64,000 nucleotides of DNA, taken from Chloroflexota bacterium (lineage in GTDB: Bacteria > Chloroflexota > Dehalococcoidia > Bin125). The position numbers and the translations under genes were made by a program. The notes under the pieces are model-generated. The model searched no databases and was not told the DNA's origin. It was given only the letters and a program-made list of their open reading frames with translations. This document shows, one piece after another, positions 43,431-53,347 of the stretch; within the stretch, counting starts at the first letter, position 1, and each line of letters opens with the position of its first letter. The stretch is from assembly GCA_009838915.1 (NCBI GenBank), contig VXQT01000027.1, positions 1-64,000 on the forward strand, in the 5' to 3' direction.

Positions 43431-44693
43431 CTAGATCACCCCGTCGTCGGATAGCTGCGTCATCGCGTCGTCGGTCAGTTCGAGCAGGTCGCCGTACACG
43501 TAGTCGTTGTGCTCGCCGATGTGCGGGGCGCGATGTCGCACCGAGAGCGGCGTCTTGCTCAACTTGGCCCATGGTCCGGGATAAGTGACGTGCGCCTCTT
43601 CGTGCTCGATCTCGACCCAGTAGTCGCGGGCCGCGAGGTGCTCGTTCTCAAGCAGGTCTTTCGGCGTGTGGACGATGCCCCAGCCGTTGCGGATCTGCTG
43701 CGCCTCGGAAACGAGCTGGGCGCGAGTGAATCGCTTGCAGAACTTCACCAGCACGTCGTTGAGGTGATCACCGTCTTCGCCGGCCGGCGGGATCAGGATG
43801 CCCTGGGTCGCGTCGAGCTTGGCCAGCCACTCGTCCGAGGTCAAGTCCTCGGCCATACCGTGATGATCCAACCAGTCAATCGTCTGCCGCGCGGACAGGC
43901 CGAAGAGTCCGCCATAGGACAGCGCCGCTACGTAGCCGTCGGCTGCCTCGTAGACGTACTGACCCGACTTGTAGCCGCCGATTTCGCGTCCATTGCCGGG
44001 CCGTCCATTGTTGACACCGCGGATATCCCAGGTCGGCATCGCGTTGTCATGGGTGAACGTGACCGCCTCCTGCATCGACTGGTCGACGTGCTGGCCCTGA
44101 CCGGTCCTGGTCCGCTGGTAGTGCGCGATCAGCGTACCCACGACCGCCTGCGCCGACGCCTGCGTGTAGCCCTGCGACGCGGTCGGTCGGATCGGCGGGC
44201 GGCCCGGCGCGCCGCACAACGACGACAGACCGCCCATCGCCGTGCCAACGAGGTCGGTGGCCTTCCAGTTGGCGTAGGGACCGTCGCGACCGAAGGGCGT
44301 GATTGACGTATGCACCAGGCCGGGATGCGACGAGCGGATCGCTTCAACGCCGAGTCCGAGCGCGGCAGCGGCATCGGGCGGGCAGGTCTCGACCAGGAAA
44401 TCGGCCTGGTCGAGCAGCAGACCGAACAACTCCTGCCCGCGAGGGGTCGTGAGATCGAGCGTGGCGCTGAGCTTGTTGTTGTTGAACGTCCACCAATGCA
44501 GGGAGTGCTCCGGATCGACGACATCGCCCCGGAACGGTCCAATGAATCGCGACTCGTCGCCGCCCGGCGGCTCCAGCTTGATCACCTCCGCGCCCAGGTC
44601 ACCCAGCATCCGACCGGCCAGTTGGCCCAACTCGTTGGTCAGATCAATGACGCGAAACGGCGCGAGCGGTCCGGCAGCGGTGGTGGTGGTCAT
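43431..44693 (-). CDS. CaiB/BaiF family CoA-transferase
   Basis: A 420-residue type III CoA-transferase. V-I-D-L-T-N-E-L-G-Q-L-A-G-R-M-L-G-D-L-G-A is the opening, then V-I-K-L-E-P-P-G-G-D and N-N-N-K-L-S-A-T-L-D-L. G-Q-H-V-D-Q-S-M-Q-E-A includes the probable catalytic Asp. It is tandem with the CoA-transferase downstream and less like it than expected for a recent duplication. It is 24 bp downstream of hflX on the same strand. Confidence 0.9.
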   Translation of the reverse strand: MTTTTAAGPLAPFRVIDLTNELGQLAGRMLGDLGAEVIKLEPPGGDESRFIGPFRGDVVDPEHSLHWWTFNNNKLSATLDLTTPRGQELFGLLLDQADFLVETCPPDAAAALGLGVEAIRSSHPGLVHTSITPFGRDGPYANWKATDLVGTAMGGLSSLCGAPGRPPIRPTASQGYTQASAQAVVGTLIAHYQRTRTGQGQHVDQSMQEAVTFTHDNAMPTWDIRGVNNGRPGNGREIGGYKSGQYVYEAADGYVAALSYGGLFGLSARQTIDWLDHHGMAEDLTSDEWLAKLDATQGILIPPAGEDGDHLNDVLVKFCKRFTRAQLVSEAQQIRNGWGIVHTPKDLLENEHLAARDYWVEIEHEEAHVTYPGPWAKLSKTPLSVRHRAPHIGEHNDYVYGDLLELTDDAMTQLSDDGVI

Positions 44694-44717
44694 GGGCTGG
44701 ATGATAGTAGGAGAGCC

Positions 44718-45956
<1,239 letters not shown>

Positions 45957-46048
45957 GCCGCCGGGCGCGGTTCAGTCTAGTCAGGCAGAAAGACGGAGCC
46001 TAGATGCGCATGTCGGAGCGGACCTCCCAGGTATCGGCTGAATCCAGC

Positions 46049-47212
46049 TTAGCCGGATGCAAATGCCGCGATGCGTTCGACGCCTTCGTCGACTTCTTCG
46101 TCGGGCAGGGTCAGGGAGAGGCGGATGTAGCCCTCGCCGGCGGGGCCGTAGCCGTTGCCGGGGGTGACGACGACGCCTTGTTCCTCGATCAGGCGCGCGG
46201 CGAAGTCGGCGGAGGTGTCGCCCTCCGGAATCTTGGCCCAGATGTAGAGCGAGGCCTTGGGGTTGGTCACCTCAAGACCAATCGAGCGCAGCGCGGCGAC
46301 GACCTTGTCTCGGCGCTTCTGGATGATCGCGTTGTTGGCCTCGATCACCGACTGGTCGCCGTCGAGCGCGGCGATCGCCATCTGCTGAATCGCCTGGGGT
46401 ATGCCGGAGTCGATGTTCGACTTGACCCGCAGCAGCGGATCGACCAGTTCCGCATTGCCGCAGGCCCAGCCCAGCCGCCAGCCGGTCATGTTGAACGTCT
46501 TAGACAACGAGAAGTACTCCATCCCCGCAGCCTTGCCCGATGGCGCCTGGAGGTAGGCGGGCGCTTCGTAGCCGTCGAACGTCACGTCGCAGTAAGCGTT
46601 GTCGTGCAGGACCGCGATCTCATTGTCGAGACCGAACCGCGCGGCGCGCTCGAAGAAATCGATGTCGGCCAGCGCCCCGGTCGGATTGTTGGGGTAGTTG
46701 ATCCAGAGCACGCGCGCCCGCTCGCGCACGTCGGCGGGAACAGCCTCAAGGTCGGGCAGGAAGTCGTTCTCTTCGGTCAGCGGCAGGTGGTGCGACGTGC
46801 CGCCCGCAAACATGGTGCCGATCGCATAGACCGGATAGGCCGGATCGGGGACCAGCGCCACGTCGCCCGGATCGATGAAGCAGAGCGCCGAGTTGGCGAT
46901 CCCCTCCTTCGCCCCGATCAACGGGACGATCTCGGTCGCCGGGTCGAGCGCCACCTCGAATCGCTGGGCCATCCAGCGCGCGATGCACTCGCGCAGCTCG
47001 GGCAGGCCCTCGGTTTCGGGGTAGCGGTGATTGGCGGGCACGTCCGCATGCTCGTGCAGCGCTTCGAGGATGTGCGGATGCGTCGGCAGGTCCGGATCGC
47101 CGATGCCGAACGAGATCACCCGCACGCCCTTCTCGCGCTGCTCGGCGATCTTGCGGGAGATCTCGACGAAGAGATAGGGGGGCAGATTCCGGACACGTTC
47201 GGCGGTTCGCAT
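46049..47212 (-). CDS. dapL: LL-diaminopimelate aminotransferase-like enzyme (class I/II)
   Basis: PLP-dependent aminotransferase. G-I-G-D-P-D-L-P-T-H is the family opening, Y-P-N-N-P-T-G-A binds substrate, and the PLP lysine lies in S-L-S-K-T-F-N-M-T-G-W-R. DapF on the same strand upstream supports DapL function, converting tetrahydrodipicolinate to LL-diaminopimelate in one step for lysine and cell wall. An aspartate-family aminotransferase with another substrate cannot be excluded. The start was set at MRTAERVRNLP; the 19 codons before it run into the dispersed repeat. Confidence 0.82.
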   Translation of the reverse strand: MRTAERVRNLPPYLFVEISRKIAEQREKGVRVISFGIGDPDLPTHPHILEALHEHADVPANHRYPETEGLPELRECIARWMAQRFEVALDPATEIVPLIGAKEGIANSALCFIDPGDVALVPDPAYPVYAIGTMFAGGTSHHLPLTEENDFLPDLEAVPADVRERARVLWINYPNNPTGALADIDFFERAARFGLDNEIAVLHDNAYCDVTFDGYEAPAYLQAPSGKAAGMEYFSLSKTFNMTGWRLGWACGNAELVDPLLRVKSNIDSGIPQAIQQMAIAALDGDQSVIEANNAIIQKRRDKVVAALRSIGLEVTNPKASLYIWAKIPEGDTSADFAARLIEEQGVVVTPGNGYGPAGEGYIRLSLTLPDEEVDEGVERIAAFASG

Positions 47213-47229
47213 GAAGACTCTCTCAGCTA

Positions 47230-47285
47230 GGGAGGGGACCCCCTCTGCCTGCGGCATCTCCCCCTGCAAGTGGGAGGAAGAGACG
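47230..47285. repeat. Dispersed GC-rich intergenic repeat, copy 1
   Basis: The stretch CCCCCTCTGCCT-GCGGCATCTCCCCC-TGC matches, with a few changes, the reverse complement of the segment at 60750-60779. It sits between two co-directional genes and leaves the reading frames untouched. Such C-rich elements with the CTCTGCC-x-CGGCATCTCCCCC core recur in intergenic spaces of some genomes and may act at the RNA level. Confidence 0.6.
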
Positions 47286-47288
47286 AGG

Positions 47289-48218
47289 TTAGAACCTGCC
47301 CCAGATCTTGCCGACCTTGACGTAGGTCACGACCTTTTCGTCGTAACGGCGCTGGACCTCGGCCGGGTCGGCGGGACGCTGGTAGGTGAGTTCGTTGGTC
47401 ACATGGCGGAAGTTGAACTCACGCAGTAGCGGATCGCCCACACTCTCGCCGGCGACTCGAAGAGTCATCGCGCGGCGGTTGTCCTCGGCGCCGCGCTTCA
47501 TGGCGGCGGACAGCAGGGCTCGGGAGACCTCGGTGTGGTCGTGGTCGGGATGGACGATCAGTTCCTCTGCGGTGACTCCGCGCTTCTCGGCCGGCAGGGT
47601 ACGGATGTAGCCCGCCGCCTTGCCGTCCAGCTCGGCGATGCCGACCCACTCCGCGTCTTCAAAGAACTGTCTCGCCAGCGGAGGTGCGTGGGCCCCTTCA
47701 CCGGTCGCCAACTGTTCGATCGCAACGATGGCGTCGTCGTCGGCAGCGGAGGCATCGCGCACGTCGACGGCACCGACGTCCGGCAGCGCCTGATCGCGCA
47801 CGTCGCGGCAACGCATGATAGAGACCTCAGACGGCGAGGTGAAACCCGCGCCGATCATCATCGGCTCGACGTAGTGGCGGTGCGGGAAGTCGGTGAAATC
47901 AATCACCATCAGCTCGCACTCGGAGTGCTCGCTGGCCAGTTCGCCCATCTCATTGAGCAGGTTGGTCAGGTGCAGGCGGATGTGATTGATCGTGTCGAAC
48001 TCGTAGAAGACGCGCAGATGCCGACCGTACGGCACGCCGATCACGTAGCCGTCGTCGCACTGAGTCGAGAGCAATCTCGGAAGGCGGACGAGTTCGTCGA
48101 AGTCGAAGTCGGGCTGGTTGCGGTAGGCGAGCGGCTTCGTCGCCAGCGTTTCGTGCAGCTCGCGCACCATTCCGGGCGCGACATCTTGCGCGTGCCGCGT
48201 GTAGTCGGGAATGACCAT
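47289..48218 (-). CDS. GNAT family N-acetyltransferase
   Basis: A 309-residue protein whose C-terminal half (V-D-V-R-D-A-S-A-A-D-D-D-A-I, then V-G-I-A-E-L-D-G-K-A-A-G-Y, then L-I-V-H-P-D-H) is an acetyl-CoA-binding GNAT fold; a degenerate second GNAT-like half may precede it. It overlaps dapF by one base (TGATG), so the two are co-translated. Acceptor unknown; the link with dapF is positional only. Confidence 0.78.
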   Translation of the reverse strand: MVIPDYTRHAQDVAPGMVRELHETLATKPLAYRNQPDFDFDELVRLPRLLSTQCDDGYVIGVPYGRHLRVFYEFDTINHIRLHLTNLLNEMGELASEHSECELMVIDFTDFPHRHYVEPMMIGAGFTSPSEVSIMRCRDVRDQALPDVGAVDVRDASAADDDAIVAIEQLATGEGAHAPPLARQFFEDAEWVGIAELDGKAAGYIRTLPAEKRGVTAEELIVHPDHDHTEVSRALLSAAMKRGAEDNRRAMTLRVAGESVGDPLLREFNFRHVTNELTYQRPADPAEVQRRYDEKVVTYVKVGKIWGRF

Positions 48219-49144
48219 CAGTTGTCCATTCGTTCGTCCGGTAGTGACAGCAAGTTGTGATCGAGGATGCCCTCGAAGGAGAATCGCGCCTCACCGGTCA
48301 TGAAGACCGACTCGGACGGGTCTTCTCGGCCCTGCCAGAGGACTTCGACGTCGCCGCCGGGCATGGAGACAGTGGCAGACTCCCCAACCAGACCACGCAG
48401 CCGTGCAGCCACCATGACTGCGCAAGCGCCAGTACCACAGGCCTGGGTCAGACCGACGCCCCGCTCCCACACTCGCATCTTCAGGTGAGACGGTGACAGT
48501 ACATTGACGATCTCGACGTTGGTCTTGCTGGGGAAATCCGGGTTCGTTTCGATGAGCGGTCCGTATGCGTCGAGCGCAAAGTCGTCCACATCCTGAAACT
48601 CGCCGTCCATGAACCACACCGCGTGTGGGTTGCCCATGCTGACGCAAGTGAAGTCGACCACGCCGAGGGGAAACTCGATCAGGTGCTCCAGGACGGGCCC
48701 CGGGCCCTCGTGGCGCAGCGGAATCCGTTCGGGATCGAGTATCGCCGGCCCCATGTCCACGGTGACGATGTCTACAAGGCCATTCTCCCAATCGAAGACG
48801 TACGCCTCGAGTACTCCGGCGCCAGTCTCGATCGAAATCGAGTCTCCTACCGGTCTGACGCCCGAGCGCTCGATCAGGTACTTGACGAAGCAGCGCAAGC
48901 CGTTGCCGCACATGTCCCCGTCCGAGCCGTCCGCGTTGACAATCTCCATCCGCGCCGGAGCAAGGTCGGAATCCCTGGCGATCAGAATGCCGTCCGCGCC
49001 GACGCCAATGTGCCGGTCGCAGATGCGCGGCGCCAGCGCAGGCCAGTCGAGCTCGGCCCGATGGGCGTTCTTGCCCAGGGCGTCGATCAGGACAAAATCG
49101 TTGCCCGCGCCCTGGACTTTGAGAAACGGGATGGACATGGTCAC
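48218..49144 (-). CDS. dapF: Diaminopimelate epimerase
   Basis: Converts LL- to meso-diaminopimelate for lysine and peptidoglycan, without cofactor. The two catalytic cysteines are in D-M-C-G-N-G-L-R and A-C-G-T-G-A-C-A. G-A-G-N-D-F-V-L opens the protein and G-N-P-H-A-V-W-F separates the two halves. At 308 residues it is slightly longer than the usual 275-285. It follows miaA by 21 bp and precedes the GNAT gene with a one-base overlap. Confidence 0.94.
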   Translation of the reverse strand: MTMSIPFLKVQGAGNDFVLIDALGKNAHRAELDWPALAPRICDRHIGVGADGILIARDSDLAPARMEIVNADGSDGDMCGNGLRCFVKYLIERSGVRPVGDSISIETGAGVLEAYVFDWENGLVDIVTVDMGPAILDPERIPLRHEGPGPVLEHLIEFPLGVVDFTCVSMGNPHAVWFMDGEFQDVDDFALDAYGPLIETNPDFPSKTNVEIVNVLSPSHLKMRVWERGVGLTQACGTGACAVMVAARLRGLVGESATVSMPGGDVEVLWQGREDPSESVFMTGEARFSFEGILDHNLLSLPDERMDN

Positions 49145-49165
49145 GCTCCAACGGCTGCTTGCATC

Positions 49166-50080
49166 TTACCCAAGCATTGCCAGCGGAACATCAGCCGACC
49201 AACAGATCGACGGATCGTCGCGCCGAAACCAGGTCCGCTGGCGTCGAGCGAACCGGCGCGTCGCCTGGACAACACCTGAGATCGCCTCGTCCAGAGTCAA
49301 CTCGCCGCTCAGATGGGCCAACACCTCGCGATAGCCGATGGCGTCGAAGCCGGGCGCATCCGCAGGCGTGCCATCGGCGAGCAGGTCTCGCACTTCGTCG
49401 ACGAGCCCAGCCTCGAACATCTCCGACGTGCGCTGCGCAATCCGATCGTCCAGGGCGTCCAGCGGAACGTCTGGGGCTACGGCTCGATAGTCAACCGATT
49501 CACGAAGTCGCTGCCACATGGAAATCGGCGTGCCCGTGACGTGATGCACCTCCAGCGCCCGGATGATACGTCGAGTGTTGGTTGGTCCAATCTGCCTTGC
49601 GGCTTCGGGATCGACCTCGTTGAGCCGCTCAAACAGCGACCGGGCAGACTCCTTCGCCAGCAACTCGCGGAATCCTTCATCCGCCTCGACCGGCGGCACC
49701 TGCCATCCTTCCAGCAGCGCGCGCATGTGTTGTCCGCTGCCGCCGACCGCGATCGGCCGCTTGCCGCGCGCGCGGATGTCGTCGATCGCAGTTCGAGCCG
49801 CCCTCAGATAGGCGCCCAGCGAGTAACGTTCCGTCGGCTCGAGGAAATCGACGCACCAATGCGGTACGGTCTCGCGCATCGCGGCCGTCGGTTTGGCCGT
49901 GCCGATGTCGAGGCGTCGGTAGATCTGCCGCGAGTCGATCGAGACGATCTCGCCGTCCAGATGCTGAGCGATCCGCAGCGCCCAATCCGACTTGCCGCTT
50001 GCGGTCAGGCCGACAACTGCGATCAGCGGGCGCTGATCAGGCTGAGGCGGCGATGGCCCGGGTGATGGCGAGGAAGTCAT
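49166..50080 (-). CDS. miaA: tRNA dimethylallyltransferase
   Basis: Adds dimethylallyl to A37 of tRNAs that read UNN codons. I-A-V-V-G-L-T-A-S-G-K-S-D is the P-loop, D-S-R-Q-I-Y-R the substrate motif, and G-S-G-Q-H-M-R and R-R-I-I-R-A-L-E-V are conserved. The start chosen is MTSSPSPGPS, which overlaps the end of tpiA by 44 nt. The longer open frame upstream is merely tpiA read in another phase. There is no clear Shine-Dalgarno, so translation may depend on tpiA. Confidence 0.93.
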   Translation of the reverse strand: MTSSPSPGPSPPQPDQRPLIAVVGLTASGKSDWALRIAQHLDGEIVSIDSRQIYRRLDIGTAKPTAAMRETVPHWCVDFLEPTERYSLGAYLRAARTAIDDIRARGKRPIAVGGSGQHMRALLEGWQVPPVEADEGFRELLAKESARSLFERLNEVDPEAARQIGPTNTRRIIRALEVHHVTGTPISMWQRLRESVDYRAVAPDVPLDALDDRIAQRTSEMFEAGLVDEVRDLLADGTPADAPGFDAIGYREVLAHLSGELTLDEAISGVVQATRRFARRQRTWFRRDDPSICWSADVPLAMLG

Positions 50081-50792
50081 CTGGTTTGAGTGATGCGCCG
50101 CCGACCAGCGCGCCGTCGACATCTGGTTGCGACATGAAGTCGGCGATGTTGCCGGCGTTGACCGAGCCGCCGTAGAGGATGCGCACGCTGTCTGCAACTT
50201 CAGCGCCGAGCTTGCCGGCCACGACCGAGCGGATGTGGGCGCAGGCGGTCTCGGCTTCGTCGGGGGTCGCCGCCTGCCCGGTGCCAATCGCCCAGACCGG
50301 CTCATAGGCGATCACGAGTCCGGTCGGCGCGGGATCGTCGCCCAGGGCGACGCTGACCTGGCGAGTGAGCACAGCGCTCGTGCGGCGGTTCTCGCGTTCC
50401 GCTTGCGACTCGCCCACGCAGAGGATCGGGGTGAGTCGATGCGCCTCGGCGGCGCGCAGTTTGAGCGCGAGCGCCTGGTCGTCTTCACAGAAGAACTGCC
50501 GCCGCTCCGAGTGTCCAAGGATGACCCAGTCGGCGACCTCAGCGAGCTGCGCCGGGGAGATCTCGCCCGTGTATGCGCCCGACGGTTGGGTGTGCATGTT
50601 CTGTCCGGCGATATGCACTTCGGTGCCGCACCAGAAGTCCCAGACCAACGGAAGCTGGGTAAAGCTCGGCGAGAGCACGACGTCCACGCCTACAATCGCC
50701 TCGATACCGGCCAGTCCGCGGCACAGCGCGCGCGTCTCGGCGTTGGTGCCGTTCATCTTCCAGTTGCCAGCCGCAATCGGCGTTCGAGGCAT
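50037..50792 (-). CDS. tpiA: Triosephosphate isomerase
   Basis: Interconverts glyceraldehyde 3-phosphate and dihydroxyacetone phosphate. A-G-N-W-K-M-N-G gives the active-site Asn/Lys, G-H-S-E-R-R the catalytic His, A-Y-E-P-V-W-A-I-G-T-G the catalytic Glu, and L-Y-G-G-S-V the phosphate loop. Length is 251 residues. The ATG overlaps the pgk stop as TGATG, giving a pgk-tpiA operon. The enzyme also links the glpK/glpD product to glycolysis. Confidence 0.96.
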   Translation of the reverse strand: MPRTPIAAGNWKMNGTNAETRALCRGLAGIEAIVGVDVVLSPSFTQLPLVWDFWCGTEVHIAGQNMHTQPSGAYTGEISPAQLAEVADWVILGHSERRQFFCEDDQALALKLRAAEAHRLTPILCVGESQAERENRRTSAVLTRQVSVALGDDPAPTGLVIAYEPVWAIGTGQAATPDEAETACAHIRSVVAGKLGAEVADSVRILYGGSVNAGNIADFMSQPDVDGALVGGASLKPDDFLAITRAIAASA

Positions 50793-52018
50793 CAGTAGTC
50801 CTCCGCGTCGTGACGAGACTCCTGCGAATCGGCATCGGGCAGCACGGCAATGCCCGGCAAGTCGAGTCCCTGCAAGTACTCCAGCGCCGCGCCGCCGCCG
50901 GTCGAGACGTGCGACATCTTGCTGGTCAGTCGGAACTGGGCCACGGCCGCAGCCGTCTCGCCGCCGCAGATCACGGTGTTCGTGTCTTCCAGCTTGGCCA
51001 ACGCTTCGGCCATCGCCCGCGTTCCGCCTGAGAACGCCTCCCGTTCGAACAGACCCAGCGGCCCGTTCCAGACAACCGTGTCGCACTCCTTGACCGCCTC
51101 CGAAAAAAGCTCCACCGTTGCCGGTCCAACGTCGAGAATTTGCCAGTCGTCCGGCATGTCCTCCTCGCCAAAGACGAGCGGCTTGGCGCGGGGCGGCTCG
51201 TCCGCGCCATGAGCGATCACGCAGTCGGACGGAATCAGGAGATTACAGCGCTCCGACTCGGCGATTGCGCTGATTTCATTCGCCGCCTCGACCATGTCCT
51301 GCTCCAACAGCGAGTCGCCGGTGGGCATCCCCCGGGCAAGCAGGAAGGTGTTAGCCATCGCACCGCCGATCGCGATCACTTCCGCAATCTCCGCCAATCG
51401 CTCGAGCAGCCCCAGTTTGTCCGATACCTTGGCTCCGCCGGAGATGAAGGCGAGCTTGCCCGCTTCGCCGTTGCGGATCGGTTCGAGCGCCGCGATCTCC
51501 CGGTCGATCAGCAGTCCCGACGCTGAGGGCAGCATCCGCGCGATGGCGTGGGTCGAGGCATGAGCCCGGTGCGCCGCGCCGAACGCGTCGTTCACGTACA
51601 CATCCGCCAGGTCAGCGAGCTGCGACGCGAAGTCGTCATCGTTCTCCTCTTCCTCCTCGTGGAAGCGGAGATTCTGCAGCACCATCACCTGTCCAGGCTG
51701 CATGTCGCGCGCCATCTGCGTGGTGACGTCGCCGATGCAGTCAGGAGCCATGCTGACATTCATGCGCAACGCGCGGGCAAGTCGCACCGCAACCGGCGTG
51801 AGGTCGAAGGCGGGAACGCGCTCGCCCTTCGGTCTGCCGAGGTGAGAGCAGACGATCACCGACGCACCCCGCTCAAGCACGAACTTCACGGTTGGTGCGG
51901 CAGCGCGCACGCGGGTGTCGTCGAGTACACGCCCCCCATCCAGGGGCGCATTGAGATCGAGGCGAAGCAAGACCCGCTTGCCTGCCAGGTCAAGGTCGCG
52001 AATCGAGGCTTTGCTCAT
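50792..52018 (-). CDS. pgk: Phosphoglycerate kinase
   Basis: Transfers phosphate between 1,3-bisphosphoglycerate and ADP. R-L-D-L-N-A-P-L-D-G and H-L-G-R-P are substrate-binding stretches. G-G-A-K-V-S-D-K and W-N-G-P-L-G-L-F-E belong to the nucleotide domain, and G-G-G-A-A-L-E is the C-terminal signature. Length is 408 residues. It is co-transcribed with tpiA. No gap or eno gene lies beside it. Confidence 0.96.
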   Translation of the reverse strand: MSKASIRDLDLAGKRVLLRLDLNAPLDGGRVLDDTRVRAAAPTVKFVLERGASVIVCSHLGRPKGERVPAFDLTPVAVRLARALRMNVSMAPDCIGDVTTQMARDMQPGQVMVLQNLRFHEEEEENDDDFASQLADLADVYVNDAFGAAHRAHASTHAIARMLPSASGLLIDREIAALEPIRNGEAGKLAFISGGAKVSDKLGLLERLAEIAEVIAIGGAMANTFLLARGMPTGDSLLEQDMVEAANEISAIAESERCNLLIPSDCVIAHGADEPPRAKPLVFGEEDMPDDWQILDVGPATVELFSEAVKECDTVVWNGPLGLFEREAFSGGTRAMAEALAKLEDTNTVICGGETAAAVAQFRLTSKMSHVSTGGGAALEYLQGLDLPGIAVLPDADSQESRHDAEDY

Positions 52019-52083
52019 CGTGCTTCAATCCTGGGCGGCGTAGGCGGCGCGCGGTTCCGGCTTCGCCCGCCGCGCCCGGGCGT

Positions 52084-52623
52084 TCAGGCCATCGGCGACA
52101 ACTCGGTCGAGCGTTCGGCCGAAGCGGATTGCGCCTCTTGTTCAGCGGAGAGTGTGGCCGGCTCCGAGTGCTTCGCTTCCACCGCTGCGAGCTTGGCCAG
52201 ACGGCGCACGTGGCGGCCGCCCTCAAACTCGGCCTCGACGAATGCGTCGACAATCTCGGCGGCCAGGGCGTGTCCGGTCACGTATGCACCCAGCGCGAGG
52301 ATGTTGCAGTCGGTGTGCTCACGCGCGCGACGCGCCGACCAGGGATCTCCGCAGAGCGCCGCACGGGCGCCGCGCACTTTGTTGGCGGCGATGCTCACGC
52401 CGACGCCGTTGGAGCAGATCACGACGCCGAGTTGGTGCTGTCCGTCCACAACCGCCTCGGCCAGCGGGGCGGCGGTGTCGGCGTAGTCGGTTGGTTCGTT
52501 GGACACCGGGCCGAAGTCATGGAGTACGTGGCCCTGCGCAGCCAGCCGCTCGCGCAGACGTTCTTTCAGTTCAAACCCGGCGTGGTCGCTGCCAATCGCG
52601 ATTCGCACCGATGCCTGCCCCAA
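52084..52623 (-). CDS. rpiB: Ribose 5-phosphate isomerase B (RpiB/LacA/LacB family)
   Basis: Interconverts ribose 5-phosphate and ribulose 5-phosphate. I-G-S-D-H-A-G-F-E-L opens the domain and I-C-S-N-G-V-G-V-S-I-A-A-N-K holds the catalytic Cys; most RpiB proteins have C-G-T-G-I-G here, so the S-N change is a variant. G-A-Y-V-T-G and F-E-G-G-R-H are conserved. About 30 extra Ser/Glu/Ala-rich residues extend the C-terminus. It lies 65 bp upstream of pgk. Confidence 0.9.
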   Translation of the reverse strand: MGQASVRIAIGSDHAGFELKERLRERLAAQGHVLHDFGPVSNEPTDYADTAAPLAEAVVDGQHQLGVVICSNGVGVSIAANKVRGARAALCGDPWSARRAREHTDCNILALGAYVTGHALAAEIVDAFVEAEFEGGRHVRRLAKLAAVEAKHSEPATLSAEQEAQSASAERSTELSPMA

Positions 52624-52645
52624 TCCAGACCTTCAGGCCATGACT

Positions 52646-53341
52646 TCAGGAACCCGAGTCCAAATCGGAGAGTCCCCAGTGCCGCATGAGCAGTTCTCCT
52701 ACCTGCGCGCTGAGCATCGGACCGCGGCGCAGCACACGCGGCATCTGGCCTGTGCAATCCAAGATAGTCGAGGCCGTACCCGCAGGCGTTACGCCGTATT
52801 CGTCCAGTATGTGAAGTGATTCACTCACACGATCCGCGGGTGACCCGACAGCGAACTGTCGGCGCACATCATAGGCGGATAGCGAAGCAGGTTCCCCATG
52901 AACATTGGCCGATGTACCCGTCAACGGCGCGTCGACCATGTCGAGCAGGGCCGAAGCAACGGGATGGTCGGGAATGCGCAATGCGATAGTCGCTCCGTCA
53001 ACCGCTCGCGTCGGCCAGTCGGCACGCTTGTTGACGATCAACGTCACTGCTCCGGGCCAGGCCGACTCGGCCAGCGCGAACACGCGATCCTCGAGCGGCT
53101 CGGCCATCGCTTCCAGGTGATCTCTCCAACGAGCGGGCGGCAGGAAGACCGGCAGGTTCTCTCCTCCGGGCCGTCGCTTCAGGCGAAACACTGAAGCTAC
53201 GGCGTGGTCGTCGGTCGCGATCCCGCTCAGGGCGTACTGGGTGTCGGTCGGCAGGGCCACGACGCCGCCACCGCGCAAATGATCAACAGCCTGATCGAGT
53301 TGATCGAATGACACAGGAACAGCATACTCCGCGCGTATCAT
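52646..53341 (-). CDS. Sua5/YciO/YrdC family L-threonylcarbamoyladenylate synthase-like protein
   Basis: Likely makes threonylcarbamoyl-AMP for tRNA t6A. G-G-V-V-A-L-P-T-D-T-Q-Y-A-L is the YrdC signature, with F-R-L-K-R-R-P, W-P-G-A-V-T-L and T-S-A-N-V-H-G-E later. At 231 residues it lacks the extra Sua5 C-terminal domain. The start at M-I-R-A-E-Y leaves 6 bp to the divergent guaA, so promoters must overlap coding DNA. A larger antisense-derived frame upstream is not part of the gene. Confidence 0.87.
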   Translation of the reverse strand: MIRAEYAVPVSFDQLDQAVDHLRGGGVVALPTDTQYALSGIATDDHAVASVFRLKRRPGGENLPVFLPPARWRDHLEAMAEPLEDRVFALAESAWPGAVTLIVNKRADWPTRAVDGATIALRIPDHPVASALLDMVDAPLTGTSANVHGEPASLSAYDVRRQFAVGSPADRVSESLHILDEYGVTPAGTASTILDCTGQMPRVLRRGPMLSAQVGELLMRHWGLSDLDSGS

Positions 53342-53347
53342 TATGAC

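Noticed and set aside
46004-47230. 408-codon open frame on the plus strand
   Set aside because: Antisense phase of the DapL-like gene, which has clear PLP motifs.
50081-50305. 75-residue N-terminal extension of miaA
   Set aside because: The extension is tpiA read in a different phase, Ser/Pro/Ala-rich, and MiaA proteins start close to the P-loop.
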